In this document: one piece after another, positions 42,642 to 55,694 of the stretch | Layout of the letters: the number at the start of each line of letters is the position of its first letter | Position numbering within the stretch: position 1 is the stretch's first letter | Assembly (NCBI GenBank): GCA_037576215.1 | Contig: JBANDB010000007.1 | Span: forward strand, 5,611,001-5,675,000 | DNA length: 64,000 nt | Direction: 5' to 3' | DNA from: Armillaria gallica | Taxonomy: Eukaryota; Basidiomycota; Agaricomycetes; Agaricales; Physalacriaceae | Notes under the pieces: model-generated | What the model saw: the letters and a program-made list of their open reading frames with translations, nothing else | The model's database searches: none | Told to the model about the DNA's origin: nothing | Program-made: the position numbers and the translations under genes

Positions 42642-44317
42642 ATGATACAGAGAGTGCAACGCACCCAACCGTGCATACAAATTCTGCTGATCCTGGCATT
42701 CTTTGCCTTCTACCATAATCACAACAGTCTCGTGAGGCTTCCCCCTTTACCTCTCACTGCTACCTGCAGCATGCCCATTGCACAGATGCATTGCAAGGTC
42801 TCAGTACCCCAGGTGCACCATATTCCCCTTCAAACGACCTTTCACGACATGGTACATTCAATTTCAACGCCCGAAGCTCAAGTTTTTCAATATCATGGCA
42901 TTAAATATGCCTCCATACCTGCTCGCTTTCGCCAGTCAAAACCTTTTACTTCTTACAAGTCCAGTACAGATGCGACAAAATACAGGTAGGCTTTCGATAT
43001 GCTGTTATCATATTAACGCTCACGGATCGCTGTAGACTCATATGTCCGCAGTACAAAAGCAGGGAAAGCATCAAAGAGGCCATGTTTGGCCTCAGCAATG
43101 ACGACCTCCCCCAACAGTCCTTCAAGCAAAATGAATTCAAGTGTCTACTTGAATGTCACCGCCCCCGCTGGTCTTACCCTGCACTCTCGTATACCAGTTA
43201 TGGGGTAAGTCTCGTGATTGGTCTTGATGAAACCAGGGCCAAATGCTTACCACTGTTGACAGAGGAGCTGATCGAGGAACAGGCCTGCTCGTTGTGAGTC
43301 TTTGGTGTTGCAAGGTGGATGCGAGAACATGCTGGTCTTGTCGCTGGGCTTGGCAACAGCATCACTCTGTTTCCAGCCATTGTCTGAAAGGAAGGTCGAA
43401 GCCAGATCCCATACAGCGGTGTTGTAGTACAGCTTCAGCTGGGTCTACGACGGGGGCGCATTAGTCCATCGTAGTACACTCATTGGCGAACCGATTATTA
43501 TGGTCACCTTCAAGTAAGATCCAGAGGTATTCTTGTCGACTTCTGTCTGATGGATCATGTTGTGTTATAGTTTTCGTCTTGGCCTTTTTGGTTTCGCTGC
43601 CAGTCCCATGTTACGTGAGGACAACAAATCTGTGGGAGACAAAGGCATCGGAAATTATGGTTCGTCACTTTATCAATCGAGCCCCATTTTTCCTTGATGT
43701 TTCATTTAGGTCTACACGACCAACGTAAACTACTTGAATGGCTTCACCACTTTATCGGAGATTTTGGCGGCAATCCTAGCAATATCACATTATTTGGGGA
43801 AGCGACAGGAGCGGCTGATATCGTATCTCACCTCTTGTCTACGGCCAATGAAACAAGACCACCTTTCCACCGAGCAATAGTCCAAAGTGCCATCCTAGAG
43901 CCCAACACTCCTGACGTCTCGGCCGCAGGATGGCATCTATCTAGACTCATGTCAGCACTACATATCACTACAGTCGATCAGCTCTGCACGATTGACACTG
44001 ATAAGCTGTTTGCATACGGTTTAACTCTTTGCAACGTCGATGACAGGGTCTTCTTCCGTTCAGGATGGAGATCTTACTTTCAGCCAGATGACGTACACCT
44101 CCGAGATCACCATGCATTCTCTGAACTTCTTTCGATTCACAAGATACCCAAATGGCCATCACGGTCTCCCCATCTGAATGCTGGTCTGGCCACTTTCCAT
44201 CCTCCAGCTAATTTTCAACCTCTCATCATAGGTGATTGTGCCTCTCTTCTCAATCTCCACCAGACGTCAGTTCACTTTGGTAAGTCTGCCTTTGAGATCC
44301 TCCACAGGGCATTGTAA
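42642..44317 (+). pseudogene. Type-B carboxylesterase/lipase, inactivated
   Basis: From ATG 42,642 there is a hydrophobic N-terminal segment, then FQYHGIKYASIPARFRQSKP, an intron (about 42,986-43,034), then ICPQYKSRES and FKC, where a probable 2-nt loss breaks the frame before YLNVTAPAG (43,146-43,175). WVYDGGALVH (oxyanion-hole region, 43,440), FRLGLFGFAAS, GNYGLHDQRKLLEWL and FGGNPSNITLFGEATGAAD follow, across an intron at about 43,660-43,710. The nucleophile elbow is usually G-E-S-A-G; here it is G-E-A-T-G, so the catalytic serine is absent. The C-terminal third with the catalytic His is not found. Confidence 0.7.
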
Positions 44318-47300
44318 GTAGTCGGAAACTCGACTTGATGCTGCAGTCCCATCACGTTAGATTGTTAGTAGAGACAAGGAGATTTCACATACTCTCATCT
44401 TCGCTTTGCATCCCACATCGACCCACCATGCAAATCGGACCATGTGAACAGTAAGATATGCAGGTAGACGAGTAAGGCGTGTGGTATGGATATATGACAC
44501 ATCATGCATTCATGTCCGAGACTAGGTGAGTGTTTCGTAAGGGTTGTTCTCAGTGGACTATCGGCGACATCAACATGTTGTGATTACATGAAAGAGTACA
44601 AAAAAACTTACGAGTTCACTTCAAACTTGCAAGGTAAAGATTCTGCGTGCATTTCATTCTCACAAAATCACCTGCCCAGGACGATTTTGCCAAGTCTCAT
44701 GCTCGAACTCGCCAGCCAACCATTGACAAAGGAATCTCTTGCTTGGATCATCCAAGTCGAGGACTTCACGCAAGGAGCTGAGGACCTGGTTGTAGGCTTC
44801 TTCCGCATCTTGCTGTGCGAACCCACGAGATGCCCTGCCGCCGCAGCCGCTTCTGTCTATTTTGCCAAACTGGGGATGTGCTTGCCAAAGAGCGTAAGGA
44901 AGAACAGGTTCGAGGCATGAGATGTGCTGCTGTAAAGATTGTGAATGGTCAGCACGAGGGACAGTGTAGTGGATGCATTGTTGAGTGCTAGTTGGAGAGG
45001 CGGTATCACTCGGATCACTTGAATCGTAAGTTCATGTAATGAGTATTTCCTAAGCTGCTGTCTTCATCAAGCAGTCAATTGTGCCTATCTGAACAACCTC
45101 TGAGTCATTGTGAGCATGTCGCAGTGAAGAAAAGAAGACGCTGACCTTGAGGAGATTGGACTTTGAAGTGTAATCATTGAGAAGGAAGAAGTATGATGTC
45201 ACCTGCCAGTGGATCAGAACCAAACACTGCAGACGTGTTTGTCAATTTGCTCTCCCCCTACTGATCATTTTCTCCTAACTGCATCTTCGTTTCTTCCTGA
45301 TCTCGAGTTTCTTCCACGTCTCCCTATGCATCAAATTCGACTGGCCCCGCCTCGCATCAGTCCTACTTGGAACGAGAATGACTACAACAAGAACTGGCCT
45401 CTTCCCTAGCCAGCATCGTCCATATCAAGTGATTATATGCCTCTCCTCACGTGCAGTCTGACGTCAGTATGGGACAGCACAAACGAGATAGTCAACACTG
45501 CCATCAACAGGCTCCGCACGAGGGACTGTGTCGCTTTTGGGAGAACGGGGTACCCCTTGGCATTGGATATAAACAAGTGAGCAGAGATCATGAATGGGAG
45601 ATGGGCTCTACTGCGTAGGCCTCAGTGATAACCAGGAGTAGCATCGGAAGGTGCGGCGTCACATCGAGCGCAAAGTTCAACGGCGGGTGATAGCGTTCGG
45701 ATGGAGTTTCATGTCTCCTACGGCGCACGGAAGGACAGCTGGTCTCGCGGCAGCATACCTGCAAGGAATCCGGGGCGCACACTGAAGGCAGAGAAGAGCT
45801 TGAGAGAGAAATCATGTGGGATTTAGTTTCTGAGAGGATTGAAGCAGGCAGCCCTTGGTACATGGGCTCAATTCATCGATTTTATTGATGACTTTGCCGA
45901 CGAGGTCCTTGACCTGCCAGAAATCGATAAGATCCATCTCCCGTTGCTATGTGCATTTCCATCAACCGACTTCTTGATCCCAAGGTGTGTAATAGTCCTC
46001 GGGTTTGCGAATGCAATGTGATCTGACGAGTGCTTAAAAGATTCCCTCCTTCCTCACTACTTCATTATCGCCTACAGTGGCGTACTTAAGATTGGGAACA
46101 ATCCTGTGAGCTGATCAACAGTGAGCGTTGTATTTAAAACTAACAAGCCTACCCAGCTACTCTAGTTGCTTTGAAGGACAGAGCAGCCCTGGATACGTCT
46201 TCATGGATTGCTATTTCATTCGCCTTGCGCCGACTTAGCTGCTGCACTCGAGATCATTCAGCAACAATACCTTCACCGGTAGATCCAGGACCATGCGTCG
46301 TGAACGATCTATCTGGCCCGTTGCTCCTTGGCTCTTCGAACCCATAGGTGGCTCTCATGACCAAAGATATACTTCCTTAGTACGGAGGATATTCTACATC
46401 AATCGACGTGGGGGAAATATCGCGATATCGTCTCCAAAACTGTGGCAGCACCTCGAAGCTATAGTCCCAAGTGTTTACAGCCAGCTTTCATCGATCAACA
46501 TACATCTGATCAGGGCGTAGCCACTCACAGCTGACTCATAGTTGGCCCTTCCCTACATTGAATTTGACTGGGCCTGTTCCTTGAACCCATAACCTACTGT
46601 TTTACTCCCGCTGGTGGCTACTCTGTCCACATCAACACTGATTCCGACTTCGACATTTTCACGCGCCATATTTTTCCCAATCCGTCGTTTCATCATGCAT
46701 CCATTATTCAACTTGTCAACGAGGGACTAAGCATGTCATGTAGGACTCTTTTGATATCTAGTTCGACTTTGCATCACGGCATGCAATGTTCTACCTATCT
46801 AATTCTTGCTTCATATCCAAAACCAACGGTTCCCCCATTGTGCATTCCTCTTATTCGCGCTCCGTATCTAGCTCTGTGACACCTTCATCCTTCATGTGAC
46901 TGCAAGCATGCACGCACATATAAAGCCTTGAAGCCTCCTCGTCTTGATGTGCATGCAAACAAAACACTTCCTCCATGCCTTGTTAGATTCCTTGGCACGG
47001 CTATTCCTCGACTTTGCACTCCAATGGTGGCTGCTCCTCAATCTAAACAATGCTCAGACTTGGTTCGACACGTCAACATGCAGGGGATGGCCTAAGAGGA
47101 AGCAATGAACAGAATGTGGCATTTTGCAGGCGGAGAGAGGGGGCCATGCTATCGGCGTCCTCGATTATCATTCGCTGACAGCTACTGTGTTCTACACTGC
47201 CAAAACCCTTCAAGACGAACTTCTCACTATCAAACACTGCTGCGTTCGCCGTTCCCCCCAATACGCTGCCTTGGTCCAATGTTCCCAGGCAAGCAGCAAT

Positions 47301-47852
47301 GAGGCATACGACAATATGGACAGTGAGAAGGGGTCCTCCATACAACAAGCACTTCAAGCTTTGAACACCACCATTCCAGTCTTTCTATATCCCCTCTGCG
47401 TCTTTTCACAAAAGGATTCTGAACCCTTCCCAGCACAAAGCCACCAAAGCTTATGGCATTCTAAGCTTTCCACCCAGCAGACTTTGACAGGCGAAGTGCT
47501 CATCCATGTTGGTACAATCTTACCTTGGCAAGTCATCGCAAAACCCAGTAGACCCTCCCACTTTGCACAAGTTGGTCTTGTCTTCAAGACTGATGTATCG
47601 ACACTCTTTTTGAAGACATACTCTTTTTCATTAGGATTCTTTGTCTCTGCTTATTCGTTTTGTGCAGTCTCCTCGGCCAACATGAATTATTGGATGCTGT
47701 GAATTGCGACGACTCACATGAGCTGGAACGATTCATCAACGCCACTTCAGTGAATTAACCCTTTAATTTTGGTTAGTATGATGACTCAGCTAAGCAACAG
47801 TTACTGAAAATTTCAGCAACTTGCGGTCTCTCTTCATCATCTCTCTTTTACA
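44318..47852. other. Long stretch without a recognisable gene
   Basis: Some open pieces look coding-like but could not be joined or named: LGTWAQFIDFIDDFADEVLD (near 45,855), RRIFYINRRGGNIAI (near 46,385) and a 192-codon plus-strand frame at 47,124-47,702 without an ATG start (GEVLIHVGTILPWQVIAKPS). They may be remnants of degraded genes. No known domain is seen. Confidence 0.4.
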
Positions 47853-49824
47853 ATGGATCCGACCCAGCTGTCCCTCGTACTTGGTAACATGTCCATGCAA
47901 GATGTTGTGAAGGTACATTGCCTTTTGTATCTGTCTGGTTCTCTCACCAATCTTGATGGCAGGCATTGAAGGACTCGCAATTGTTGACGCAAAGCCTCCA
48001 AGAAAAAAACCGCAGACTGATGACTGCAGCTCCGCCCCTTCCAAATACCTTGTTACCTTCTGGGATGACATCCTCTATGTCTTTTCTCTCACAGTCCGGT
48101 GACTCTCTTGACGTCGGGACAACAGATGTTTCCTCCAACAACCCGGTGTTGATGGAGAAACCGAAGTCTCTCCTTGACTCTAAGGACAGTAAAAAGGAGT
48201 TGCAGTACGGTGCGATGAAAATGGTCATGTTCGGCCATATTTGGTGGGAGAGGAAACAGCTTTTCAGTGTTCGACATGACCTGGCCCTTTGTGAGCTCAA
48301 TGCCGCCACACTCATGAATGCCATTGATTCCGGTATAACGAAACCATCGCCTGAGCGGATCATCCACTTGCGCCTTGTTTTGCTACTTTACGAGCACCTC
48401 CCGGCAGCCTATCATCCGCTTGTGGGTGGGTCAATTACAGGAGAGTATCACAAGCTCGAAAAATCGTAAGTGTCTCCGAATGTCCAAGTAATTGATGCTG
48501 ACTGCCTATGTAGATGAAAAAAGCAGCAACCAACAATCGTTCAAACCTGATCAATCGTTTAAAACATGTCACGGCAACAATCTTTGAAGACATCATGCCT
48601 GCAGGGCATTTTCGCCAAGGCTTCAACCGATCTGCGGATCCACTATGCCAGCGCCTGATGGGCTATAAGTCCGACAAGAATGAATACACCAGGCTTCCCC
48701 CTTGCTTGTTCTCTGATGGCTTTACCTCGGGAGCTACCATATTCAGGACTCTCATTGGAGTTAAGGTTTGTGGTCAACATCTCCGGACTTGAGATTGTGT
48801 GACTGACATACTGAAAAGATTCTGACCTGTCTTCTGTGGGGCGAAAGTGCTCTTGATGCCCCGAATATGTCTACGAAGAGGACGAACAGCGATTTATGGC
48901 ACATGAAAGAGATGAATACATCAGTGCTTGCCTTCGTTGGGATAACAGTGAGTAGGCATGATAATTTGGACATCTTGCCATGTTAACAGACTCTCACAGA
49001 CACGCTGGATGCTTTCCGGAGACACCAAGTTTGCCTCACCTGGTAACAAGACCGGGATAGACTATATCGCAGACTTCGACCATTACATCGTGAGGATTGA
49101 TGAGTTGGTCAGAAAAGGCACACGGTCTATCACCGACACTTTTCAGTTCTACAATGACCATGTCTTTGCTCCATCAAGAACCCTCCAATCAGTCGTTCCT
49201 ACCAAAGTCCCTGTATCTGCTAGCGAGGAGGAGGAAGCAATCTGGAAATCACTCAAAGAAATTGACAACGAGCCAGACTTGGACTCAGAAATTTCCGGCA
49301 TTGCCAGTGCCACTATCATATCATCTGATGAGGCCACCATGTCTCCACCGAATGAATCGCCAGCTGCCGATCACCATCCTGTCATGAACGACGTGTCTCC
49401 CTGTCCCGCAGGTGTGGACATAGACACTAGCAGTATACCACTGGATCTCGGAAAGGCGAGTCGCAGCAAGAAAAAGGTGAAAAAGGTAGTAACAACAGCA
49501 CCAACGGCGCCTAGTAGGGTCACACGCAGCTGTGGAGGCCAAGCACGCAGTACAGCAGAGGGTGGCAATACTGTTACCACTGTTAATCAAGCACCTAAGC
49601 GAAAGGGACAGGCGAAGGAGGCTAGCACTGCTGCCCAACCATCAAGAGTCAACAATGCGATCTCTCGGACTGACATCCCCGCAGATGTGGTGACTTCTAC
49701 CCTCGTACAGGCAACCACTCCTGGAGTACGCTTTGCAGATTCAGTCAAGGACTATGATGGTGAGAACGAGGATGAAGAGGATGAAGAAGAAGAGGAGGAG
49801 GAGGAGGAGGAAGAATCAGAGTAG
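47853..49824 (+). CDS. Multi-exon protein of unknown function with acidic tail
   Basis: Predicted exons: 47853-47912, 47963-48465, 48514-48765, 48819-48947, 49000-49824. Exon 1 (MDPTQLSLVLGNMSMQDVVK) joins exon 2 in phase. Exons 3, 4 and 5 also join in phase (FRTLIGVK/ILTCLLWGE; VGIT/TRWMLSGDTKF). The exon 2 to exon 3 join does not keep frame: exon 2 ends in phase 2 but exon 3 needs phase 0. So either a single-base lesion is present or exon 3 (ATG 48,514) begins its own gene. The TRWMLSGD...DY...YI..I pattern resembles a family of uncharacterised proteins expanded in Agaricomycetes (from memory, unverified). Residues after about 49,400 are Ser/Thr/Lys-rich, and the last 30 are almost all Glu/Asp. 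Confidence 0.5.
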
Positions 49825-51234
49825 GAGTAGATAAGATGTCATTCTATGTTAAAATCATGCAAAAATTGATGTTCATGCCTCTGTGACTTTTGGTGTCTCC
49901 TGCTGAAACTGTGATGTGTAAATGCAACTCAATTGGTCTGTAGGGTTGGAAGCAATTCAGGTTTGAGTAGGTGCAATAATCTTAACGTGATCATCTATAA
50001 CCTTAAGATACCTACATAGGTATGATCTTTTAGTGTAGTGGAAATTTTGTCTCATGTATTATGTAATTGTCTCTTTATCGTTTAGTCATCTGTTCAATCC
50101 CTGGTGGAAGTAAATCATTAATGTCCTTAACTGTTAAGAATTAAGTAGAAGCAAAATACTAAGGAAAATTCAATACTATCACTAATTCTGAGTACGGAAA
50201 TGGGAAAAAATATAATTTTTCTCCCGCACCTTTTCAAGTCTTTGAATTTGCCAAATAAGCTTTCCCTGTTGGTGATAAGCACTGTTATAAGGAACATTAG
50301 ATGAATTTAAGCTTCGTTATTGGGTACATTTAAAGGGCGGGAGAAACCTTTTTAGGGTGTAGTAAGGTCGCACCAGTTTCTTATAAGGGACTTTATTAGA
50401 TAAGAGGGGTATCCTTATTAGGCATCTGATAAGCGCCCTTACCAGACCTGACTCTCGGGTAGTAAGGGCTAATTATCGGCTCGATTACCTTTTGGCCTTA
50501 TATCGCCTTTTGGGGCCTAATATTGCCTTAAAAGGGAAATGCAGAATGTCCGACATTCGAGTGTCGTCCACCACTAAGTGAACAGCGATGGACATGGCAC
50601 TCCACCAAGATGACAACGATATCGCTGCTGACAGTCATTCTGCTTTGCATCTTTTTAGCGGACTGGTCGTTCACGCGCATGAGGGTTCTATCATTTTTAT
50701 ATAGTTCTTGTCATGAATCAATGAAAAGAAAATTGCCCTCCCAGGCGAGGCAAATTTTCTCAGTTTTTTTTTTCTGAACAAAAACAAATTCTAAAAAAAA
50801 CATATCAATGGAATAACAAGCAATTCATTCGGGCTGACATGGTGTTGGTGTTGCAGAATGTCGATCAAAGAATGAGAATCCTTTTGAAACACGAGAAGCG
50901 AATGTCAGATCACTTCCGGAGATTGGAAATTGGTCAATGGGATCATCCTATCCCAGCCTGGCAATATGGCGCACCCTATTTTTAGGGTCTACCCTTGTCG
51001 TCGTCTTGCTCAACGAGGTCGATGCAGTGCACAGTTGTGCACGATGAGCATGCCCTTCAGTCATCTGGATTCCACAGCTGAGTAGCTGAGCCTCCAAAAT
51101 GTCCCTGCCAAATCTCACTGTAGGTACAGGTGTTTAATGAATTAGACCTGACTGCACTTACAAGGGTTTTATACATTATGACTGTATTGGCATTACAGTC
51201 GCTAATAGATTAAGGTACAATTAACGGGTGGTTG
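49825..51234. other. Intergenic, no gene recognised
   Basis: A/T-rich with short inverted repeats, for example around 50,733-50,765 where GAAAATTGCC...GGCAAATTTTC can form a hairpin beside an A/T homopolymer run. No reading frame of interest. Confidence 0.45.
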
Positions 51235-52610
51235 TGGAAGGCTCGATGCCTTTAGCAATGAAGATTCGAAAGCTTAATGTTCAACGTTGGAGGTGGGGTT
51301 TGGAGCCAGGTAGATCATTACTTATGGAGTATACGCAATAAAAATAAGTTCATATGATTAGACAGTTGTATCGTATGACGCACCTCTGGTGCAGCCTTCT
51401 CTTGTTCGAATAATATCGTTGGAGCGCGAGGTCTTGTGCTTGGGGAGTTGTCTAATGAAAGAGAGTAGTGGGCTGAGGAAGGCTTTAGGGCTCGGCGTTG
51501 TTTAAGAAACTGGCGGAACCTACCATCCTTGGTACCGTCTCCTCCATCTCCTTCAATGCCTCCTCTGGCCTGTGCCAGGCTGACCTTGCTTGCACCATGA
51601 TGATTCGTTGTCCTGAAGGTAAAAACAGGTTTCGACACATGGACGTCGACATCCCTGGTGACTCGTGAATTGGACGCGCGTGCAGAGCGAAACGATAACG
51701 GGCTAAGAATAGGTGAATACCTAGCTAGGACGTTGGGTGGCGAGCAACTTACCATTCATGGACATCCTCCTTCCTGCATCTCTGCATCCCTTTGTTCGGA
51801 TCGTCGCATCCTGATGATACTTGTCCCAGGGCGAAATGTGGATCCTGAGGCATCGACATCGGGGAAATTCAGCAGCACAGTGAAGTGCTCCCTAATACTA
51901 CTGGCTCATCAGAGAAATCGATATCCCTGGGGAAAGTGAGCACACCTGAATACCAGTAAGGAGGAAGTGGACTTACCCTCTTGCGTGTTTCCTCTCCATT
52001 CCCATACAGTCCACATCTTGTCACTGTCGAGAACGAAGATGTCCTGCTCTCCACGACAAATGCGCGTGCTCATCGTCATGAAGAAAAATTCGGACCTTCT
52101 GATCGCTAGAACTTAATGTACATCATGTCACCGCTAGCAGGTCGGTTAAAACATTGTCTATTCAGGTTGATGTTGATCAGACTCAGTAGGAAGAGTAGGC
52201 TGCGGAAGGAAGATTAGAACAAATGTAGCACTCGGCGAGTAAGCGAACCTTTGAATCCATGCCCCTTATACCAATCAATATCACGTTGAAGTCCTCCTCA
52301 GCGTGGTCTTGATCTTGAGGTTTCGCACGTTAGAAAAGCGACTGGAATGAATGGTAAACGTAGCACCTCGAGCAGGTGCCAAAAACACTTACAGGGCATC
52401 AAGAAGGAGGTCAGAATCGTCTTAAAAGTCTTGGAAATCGCTGATGGACAGGGGAAAAGGAGTGATGGAAAGAGCTAGTGATGGCGAGAGAACAGGGACG
52501 AGTCGGCTGTATCCGAGCCTTTTTCTTATTTTGGGCATCAACGCCCATCTTGCGACAAGTCAGCACCATGCTTTGTGACATATATTCTGCAAGTACAAAC
52601 ACGCTCTCTG
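51235..52610 (-). pseudogene. Unrecognised multi-exon gene U (copy U3)
   Basis: Diverged copy of 9,318-10,680. Shared minus-strand pieces are MVLTCRKMGVDAQNKKKARI (start near 52,571), GMDSK before an intron, DIDFSDEPVVLGSTSL, HFTVLLN.PDVD, RDVDVHVSKPVFTF and ARGGIEGDGGD. The TATA box of copy U2 reads TTAAAC here. Frame-breaking differences against U2 occur. The family has no name I recognise. Confidence 0.35.
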
Positions 52611-55600
52611 GATAAATCAGAGTGGTGACGAAAGGTGACGATGGTAAGAGAAGTCAGATCAACCGTGGCACTGCACCCCTCTTAAACCCCCGCATTCTGT
52701 ACATTCAGCATTCAATATTCAGTGCTTTGCTAGGTTACACAGCCAAAAATGCTCCGCCTGTCATTCAAACCAAGGGATTAAGAAGCTTCGTTTTGTCTCT
52801 AATCCTGAATCATTCTCCAGGTGTACCCAACCTGAGGACCAAAATCCTATCGTTGATCGCGTTGACCAGTATGACAAGTGGCTCTGGTTGATGGCATCAT
52901 CGTGACATATTGGCCTTCCAGCGCCACTGCCAGGTTAAGTCTTAGTAAGTATGCGCGACGATGAGCCACAACGATAAGTCGCTGTTTCTTTGCTACGATT
53001 CTGCCTTCACCCGCAACTTTGGTCCTCTATGCATTGGAAGACAGCGATTGGCGACTCGGGCCTCTATCATTCAACCTGGAATAAAGGCCCACTGGCAGCA
53101 GCTGTGGCTTACCGTCCGGCGGCATCCTCCACGCCGAATTGCAGATGTTAAGGCACGTGATTTTTATGGAACTTCGACGTGCGTGTCTTTTTTAATGTAA
53201 ATTCAATCGTCATCTCAACAGTGGTACACCCTGGCCATAGCATTCTGGTGTGGCTCAAGATTCAAATCTCGATTGGCTACTAGAACCATGTATATTCCAG
53301 TAACCAAATACCGGAAAATATATCCTTCCTCCAAATGAAGCATATTGACTCATTATCGGGTCGTGGACGGTGCTGTTACCGTGAGTTTTCATGCGCACCA
53401 CCAAGCGGCATGGAGCAACAAGATGGTAACATTCCTTCCTCAGCTCGTTCCGAGATCCCGATAACAGGTGTTTCCTTATAATATGCACCCTCGGTGCTAT
53501 AAACTCAGGCACCCAAAACAAGCGCAACCTTTTTCAGGAATGGAACTCTACTTGGTCAATGACTCAACGATGACTCTGATGGTACTGATTGGCGGTGCGT
53601 CAAATAGTTGAAAATGCCATGTTATGTCCATCCTTGACTCGGAACCGAACCAGAATCCAGGTTGTACACAATAAGTAATTCAACCGCAAATATCCGAGGG
53701 GCCACAAAGTGACGAGTCAAACATACAAAATTTCGTTATTTCTAGTCTTGTCCCCATTCATTTCAGTGAGATCTCACCCTACTCGCTGCATTCGGGGCCA
53801 TCGGACCGTGCCACGCGAGCGGAGTTACAAAATGGAGGGCAGAGATCTCGCGAGTCCTGCATCAAATTTTCAACTCCGCCGCACGTGGCTACACGTGTGC
53901 ACGCCAGAACGGATGGGGACGAGACTAGTTATTTCATTGATATGGGTCTTGACATGGCGGATTCTTACTTAACCTCAACTAGTCCTGGATCGCACGAAAG
54001 AGTCAGAAGGAAAGGATTTAAGGGTCCGCTGTTGCCTTTTCCGTTGAATTCACGATCACGTGGCTTAGTAGCCACAATATCTCCTGCTTCCGCTTGGTTA
54101 TTCGATTCTCAAATTGGTCTCTTTCACTACAATCCTTGACTCCGCATAAAAAATGCCAAATAAACATGTAAAAATACAAGCTCCTCTTCATCTTTTGATG
54201 TGAAGACCCCGGGGGATGATGCAATGGCTGGCACTCCGGAATTTCTTATCGCGTCTGATCTTTACATGCGGTAACTTGAACCGCCACAGGTTGATGGGAA
54301 TGCAAGGGAAGAGTACGAGGCATTTAACTCTTACAGCTCTTCCCGCTTTATCTCAACATCCGGAGGCGCTGGGCCTGAAATTTTTCGAACACTGGCAAAG
54401 TCCGCATCGTCCGGTACCTTGCATACCAGCTTTCCGCATGTGTTACAACTTACCCTTGATATCCATCACTTTCTTGTGAAGCCAAATTGGATCCTGTTGG
54501 GTCTGCTACTGTGCTCGTGTTTGATTCCGTTTTGCGTCGCTGAATCTGTGATTACTCTGTGAAATTCTCCAGACTCGGACCAATTCCGAAGGTATAACCT
54601 TGTGCAGATAATGGGGCGTTTGTCATTCTGTAAATCAATGCAGCCACTTTCTCTCACGCAGTTGTTCCGTTGCAGTTCGACTTTCCTAGATATCACAAAG
54701 CCAATTCGGAGTCCAATTAGAGGCTCCAAAGGTCCATCTTTTGCATTGAGCCCGTTACTTTGTGATTTAAACAGCATCTTGGCGCTAGAATGCGTTGGGT
54801 CTTCGACGGCAAGCATTCAGAAATAGGCAGTTTCCATGGTTATTCACTCTAGGCCTCGAGATGTCCCATGGCTGAGTCACAACTGTAACGTCAGCCGAAC
54901 GAAGGGAGGCCTCGAGATTCGGTTTCATGTCAACGCACGGCCCGAGCCACAGAAGGAAAACTCGTTCTGAGTCAGTGACGGCGGACAGCCGAATCACCTA
55001 TTTCTTCGATTACTATTCTTTTATGAGCTGCGACTCTCTACGATGAAAGTGCGGATGGGTCCCCTCATTGATAATGATTCGTTAGGACCTTTCATACAGG
55101 TGTTACACACATCGCTGGAACGACCTCATAACCTCATATTGGTAATAGACTCGCTGGACATTCCTTAAACAAATAGGTACCAGAACGGCGTTCGCTTCTC
55201 AAAGGCGAAGAATCGAACATGACAGGAAGACAGGGTAACTTTCACGCAGACATTGCCATGTCGCGTAGCCATGGCTTCTCAGTCGCACGGATATTCGCCG
55301 CGTATGAAAAAGAGCCATGGTATTCCTCCCTTGAGGATGTAAAATAGCTAGACATGGAGCTACACCCGCTTGTAGGTCGAAATTTTATTGAAGGGTGAGC
55401 CAAGCTGCCCGAGACGTTCTCATTGAGCTAGTGACGGAAGGCTGTTAGACTAGAAGGACGACAGTGATTCCTAGCAACAGGTGAAAGACACTTATGAATT
55501 AGACATCAATTTCAATCCCAGGTACAGTGGCAAGGGATTCGACACTGTCGTTCGCAAGTGAACTTGGCTGGGCACATAGTTTTTTGACTTCCGTGAAAAC

Positions 55601-55694
55601 CTTTGGTCAATGGTCCTGCGCGTATTTCCGGAGATAAAGATGAGAGAAGTCCCGACCCAGCGTTGGTCCGAGTAGATTAGTCAAAGTCATACCA
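52611..55694. other. Long stretch without a recognisable gene
   Basis: 52,620-52,830 still matches the flank of U2 (10,690-10,930). Beyond that, no reading frame on either strand shows a known motif or a plausible exon series. Confidence 0.4.

Noticed and set aside
47124..47702. 192-codon open frame as a gene
   Set aside because: It has no ATG at its start, no recognisable domain, no clear exon partners, and lies in a stretch full of other open fragments.
49776..49824. Acidic repeat tail as a microsatellite artefact only
   Set aside because: The GAG/GAA run is in frame with a long open exon and ends at a proper stop, so it is kept as part of the protein, although repeat expansion probably produced it.
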